A stretch of 64,000 nt of DNA from Comamonas fluminis (GTDB lineage Bacteria > Pseudomonadota > Gammaproteobacteria > Burkholderiales > Burkholderiaceae_C), in contig NZ_CP066783.1 in the NCBI RefSeq assembly GCF_019186805.1, forward strand, positions 4,477,501 to 4,541,500, given 5' to 3'. Positions 62,022-64,000 of the stretch are shown here, one piece after another. The number at the start of each line of letters is the position of its first letter. The stretch's first letter is position 1. Below the pieces are notes generated by a model. That model saw only the letters and a list, made by a program, of their open reading frames with translations, made no database searches and had not been told where the DNA came from. The position numbers were made by a program, and so were the translations under genes.

Positions 62022-62602
62022 ATAGCCCCCATGATGGCGGCGCGCAATGCGGCTACACCGCCTGCCGACAAACCTTGCGCCTTGGCCGATTTTTCTGCCG
62101 TGGCTGCAGCTTCTTCAAAGGCGCGCTTGCGGGCGCGCTCTTCAACCTTGGCCTGGAATTCCTTGAGGTTGACGCTGGAGCGGGTCAGCGTGGCGATGTT
62201 CTTGGCGGCCTTGGACAGCAGCTCCACGCGGGTGGCTGGGTCCACCTTCTCGTCCTCGCCCTCGATGGCCTCCTGCAGCTCCAGAATGGCCTCAAACAGC
62301 TCGGTCTGCACCATGGCCGTCAGTGCCTCGCTGCGAGCGTCCTTATCGTCGCCAGCGTGCGCCTGGATGATCTTGGCTGCTTCAGTGCTGGCACGGATGG
62401 CCGCCAGGCGGCGGTCCAGCTTGGCACCGTAGCGATGCAAAGCCGAGCGGCTAGGCAGCTCACCGGCGGTCGCTTCGGCGGGGAAGCGCTGCTGCAGGTC
62501 TGCGATCAGCTCGTCCAGCGTCTGGCTGCCCGTGGCCAGCATGGCCTGGATATAGGCCTTGACCTCGGGTGTCATGCGGTCGATGGAGCTTTTACGGCCC
62601 AT
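62018..62602 (-). CDS. Mu gp27-like small terminase subunit (DUF3486)
   Basis: 194 residues starting MGRKSSIDRMTPEVKAYIQ, the hallmark of DUF3486. The N-terminal ~75 residues form a helix-turn-helix DNA-binding region (SRSALHRYGAKLDRR); the rest is helical and Ala/Glu-rich. It is the likely DNA-recognition partner of gp28, starting three bases after the gp26-like gene. Confidence 0.9.
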   Translation of the reverse strand: MGRKSSIDRMTPEVKAYIQAMLATGSQTLDELIADLQQRFPAEATAGELPSRSALHRYGAKLDRRLAAIRASTEAAKIIQAHAGDDKDARSEALTAMVQTELFEAILELQEAIEGEDEKVDPATRVELLSKAAKNIATLTRSSVNLKEFQAKVEERARKRAFEEAAATAEKSAKAQGLSAGGVAALRAAIMGAM

Positions 62603-62605
62603 GGC

Positions 62606-62920
62606 TCAGCCCGCCCAGTACTTGGCGGGTCGGGCAATACCCGGCTCGCAATCAATCGTGTACTCAGCAATGTCCACGCCAAAGCGGGTCAGCTCGGCAT
62701 ACCAAGGGCCGCTGGGTGACTTGGTGATCTTGACCAGTTCGCGGTCTTCTAGATAGTCCAGCTCGCGGCGCATTTCCAGCGCTGTGGCATCGGGATAGAT
62801 GGACTGAGCCACGGCCAGAATGGGCGACTCTTGCGCGCCCATAGGACGAGCGTTGTTCAGGGTGAGGATGATCAGCCAGCGCAGAGACTCGCGGCGGATC
62901 TTGGCTTGATCAATTTGCAT
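62606..62920 (-). CDS. Mu gp26-like protein
   Basis: 104 residues, starting MQIDQAKIRRESLRWLIILT. The pattern of a winged helix is visible (ALEMRRELDYLEDRELVKI, about 46-64). Mu gp26 precedes the small terminase and its role is not established; DNA binding is inferred. It overlaps the DUF2730 gene by 11 bases. Confidence 0.8.
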   Translation of the reverse strand: MQIDQAKIRRESLRWLIILTLNNARPMGAQESPILAVAQSIYPDATALEMRRELDYLEDRELVKITKSPSGPWYAELTRFGVDIAEYTIDCEPGIARPAKYWAG

Positions 62921-63251
62921 TTCTGCCCCTTTGCATGGCGATGAGGGTTGAGGTGCGTTCAGCCAGTGCGTCGAGCTTGGCTTCGATCACGCTCTGGTTG
63001 CGGATGTAGTCGGGCCGCATGACGTACTGCAGCGGCAGCTGGGCCTGGTGCTCCAGAAATTTGCGTTCCAGCTCGTGGATGGCAGTGGTGTCCGTCTTGC
63101 GGGCGTTCTCAATGGCGTCGAACCGCTCGTCCTGGTGCTTTTGCGCCTGGACCAGCAGCAGCTTGACGATGCCGCCCACGACGCCAGCCACAAAGATCAG
63201 CAGCGTGACGGCCGTGCCTACCAGCCAGGTCAATTCCAACTCCAGCTTCAT
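62910..63251 (-). CDS. DUF2730 family membrane protein (Mu gp25-like)
   Basis: 113 residues from the ATG at 63,251, which overlaps the zinc-finger gene by ATGA. A single N-terminal membrane helix (about 8-30, LVGTAVTLLIFVAGVVGGIV) precedes a coiled coil. DUF2730 proteins are common between lysis and packaging genes in Mu-like phages; function unknown. A longer frame to 63,353 conflicts with the upstream gene. Confidence 0.8.
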   Translation of the reverse strand: MKLELELTWLVGTAVTLLIFVAGVVGGIVKLLLVQAQKHQDERFDAIENARKTDTTAIHELERKFLEHQAQLPLQYVMRPDYIRNQSVIEAKLDALAERTSTLIAMQRGRNAN

Positions 63252-63466
63252 CGGGCAAGCCTTTCCTGCACGGTCTGGCATCCCACGCAGCGCTGCACGC
63301 CGTGAATGGCCTGGCGGCGAGCCTCGGGGATGGATGCACCGCAGTCTTCGCATGCCAAGGCCGACACGGCACCCAGGCCATTGCGGGCACGGCGCTGCTG
63401 TGCGGCCAAGGCATCGCTCAAAATCTCAGCCTCTCGGGCGGCGGCGCGGTCGTAAAAATCAGTCAA
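63248..63466 (-). CDS. DksA/TraR-type C4 zinc-finger protein
   Basis: 72 residues with a TTG start at 63,466 that overlaps the Rz1 stop and has GGAGG upstream. It reads LTDFYDRAAAREAEILSDAL and then four zinc cysteines, CEDC and CVGC (about 39-64), with IPEARRQAIHGVQRC as in TraR. Such short DksA relatives act in the RNA polymerase secondary channel. In a phage late region it may adjust host transcription. The frame extends to 63,520, but without a start codon that avoids Rz1. Confidence 0.8.
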   Translation of the reverse strand: MTDFYDRAAAREAEILSDALAAQQRRARNGLGAVSALACEDCGASIPEARRQAIHGVQRCVGCQTVQERLAR

Positions 63467-63732
63467 CGCAGGGCCTCCGATTCGTGCCACTTGATGTGCT
63501 CGACCACGCGGCCAGCACACACGGCATATAGGCCATACATCTGCACCAGGGCCACGGCCACGGGGTCTACTTCACCGGTCATCGGCGGGGCCTCCGGTGG
63601 CTGCGGGCACGGTGTCGACGACTCCGTGGGCTGCTGCTGTGGCAGCGCTGTCACGGGCGGCGCTGATGCTGCGCATGACGCCAGCAGGAAACACGCAGCC
63701 AACGCGATCAGTGGCCGTGCTTTGCAATTCAT
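63463..63732 (-). CDS. Rz1: Rz1-like outer-membrane spanin lipoprotein
   Basis: 89 residues. A lipoprotein signal with lipobox LASC (Cys20) follows a short hydrophobic leader; the mature part is proline-rich (QQQPTESSTPCPQPPEAPP), the signature of Rz1. It starts inside the Rz gene in another frame and runs 109 bases past its end. With Rz it bridges the envelope and disrupts the outer membrane in lysis. Confidence 0.83.
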   Translation of the reverse strand: MNCKARPLIALAACFLLASCAASAPPVTALPQQQPTESSTPCPQPPEAPPMTGEVDPVAVALVQMYGLYAVCAGRVVEHIKWHESEALR

Positions 63733-63988
63733 GACGGAAGTCCTTGATGTTCTGGGCTTGGGCCAGCTGCAGGCTGGCTGTGGCCTTGCGGATGGCCTGG
63801 CTGGCCTCGGTGCTGCGCTTGGCTAGGTCTGCGCTGGCGGTCAGCGTGCTGGTGAGCTGCTGCAGGGCCTTGGAGTTCTGGTCGGCTTGCTGGGCTTGAC
63901 GCTCGCTGTGCTGACCCCACAGCACGCCGCCAGCTGCGCCGACCAGACAGGCCAGCAGCAGCGACAGGGCAATGGCGGCGCGGCTCAT
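63572..63988 (-). CDS. Rz: Rz-like inner-membrane spanin
   Basis: 138 residues with an N-terminal membrane helix (about 5-23, ALSLLLACLVGAAGGVLWG) and a coiled-coil periplasmic part (about 30-85), the organisation of Rz spanins. Rz1 is embedded in its 3' half in another frame. The holin and endolysin genes should be just outside the right edge of the window. Confidence 0.85.
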   Translation of the reverse strand: MSRAAIALSLLLACLVGAAGGVLWGQHSERQAQQADQNSKALQQLTSTLTASADLAKRSTEASQAIRKATASLQLAQAQNIKDFRHELQSTATDRVGCVFPAGVMRSISAARDSAATAAAHGVVDTVPAATGGPADDR

Positions 63989-64000
63989 AGACCCGGCCCC

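Larger units (their letters stand above)
40500..64000 (-). mobile_element. Mu-like transposable prophage, right-hand (late) portion, incomplete at window edge
   Basis: Late genes follow Mu order from the right: Rz/Rz1, DksA-like, DUF2730, gp26, gp27, gp28, gp29, F, G, I/Z, T, gp36, gp37. The tail module then differs: it resembles the non-contractile tails of B3/D3112-type Mu-like siphophages, with tape measure, DUF2163 and tail-tip protein. It ends with Com and Dam. The end at 40,500 begins TG, as Mu-like termini do. Transposase, repressor and the left end are not in the window. Confidence 0.92.

Overview
The window looks like a chromosomal segment of a Comamonadaceae bacterium, probably Comamonas or a close relative. 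The protein families and high GC content fit, and an intergenic repeat I associate with this family recurs. This placement is from pattern recognition, not a database search. No rRNA, tRNA or CRISPR array was seen.

Positions 1-24,200 form a nitrogen-scavenging island. On the minus strand lie the urea ABC transporter operon urtABCDE followed by ureD (cut by the window edge), and a nine-gene catabolic operon for an unidentified nitrogen heterocycle. That operon encodes a ferredoxin, flavodoxin-type reductase, cytosine-deaminase-like amidohydrolase, RidA protein, creatininase-family hydrolase, ABC transporter and FAD oxidase. Behind it are a RutR-like TetR regulator and a DUF4198/TonB-receptor pair that probably imports nickel. 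On the plus strand is ureA-ureJ-ureB-ureC-ureE-ureF-ureG, with a gamma-glutamylcyclotransferase-like gene in antisense between ureC and ureE. I find a near-consensus sigma-54 promoter in front of urtA, of the heterocycle operon and of ureA, and good NtrC-type sites near two of them. The heterocycle promoter also carries a RutR-like box over its predicted start site. Together these suggest a nitrogen-limitation regulon that imports urea and pyrimidine-like compounds and feeds a nickel urease.

Positions 24,200-35,500 hold a small antisense transcription unit with a 25-residue ORF, a GNAT acetyltransferase, an NCS2 purine permease with guanine deaminase, a DAHP synthase, a three-gene membrane gluconate-type dehydrogenase (gamma subunit, GMC flavoprotein, triheme cytochrome c), a guanidinium exporter behind a guanidine-II riboswitch, and an SDR oxidoreductase.

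Positions 35,493-40,499 are the distal part of a minor pilin operon: pilY1, pilX and the 3' part of pilW. pilW appears interrupted by a Mu-like prophage whose right end lies near 40,500. The prophage fills the rest of the window and runs off its right edge. Its late genes read leftward: spanins, a DksA-like zinc finger, packaging genes gp26-gp29, head genes F, G, I/Z and T, a non-contractile tail module with a probable -1 frameshifted chaperone, a tail tip, a seven-repeat beta-propeller protein, and a Com-Dam modification pair. The early genes (transposase, repressor) are outside the window.
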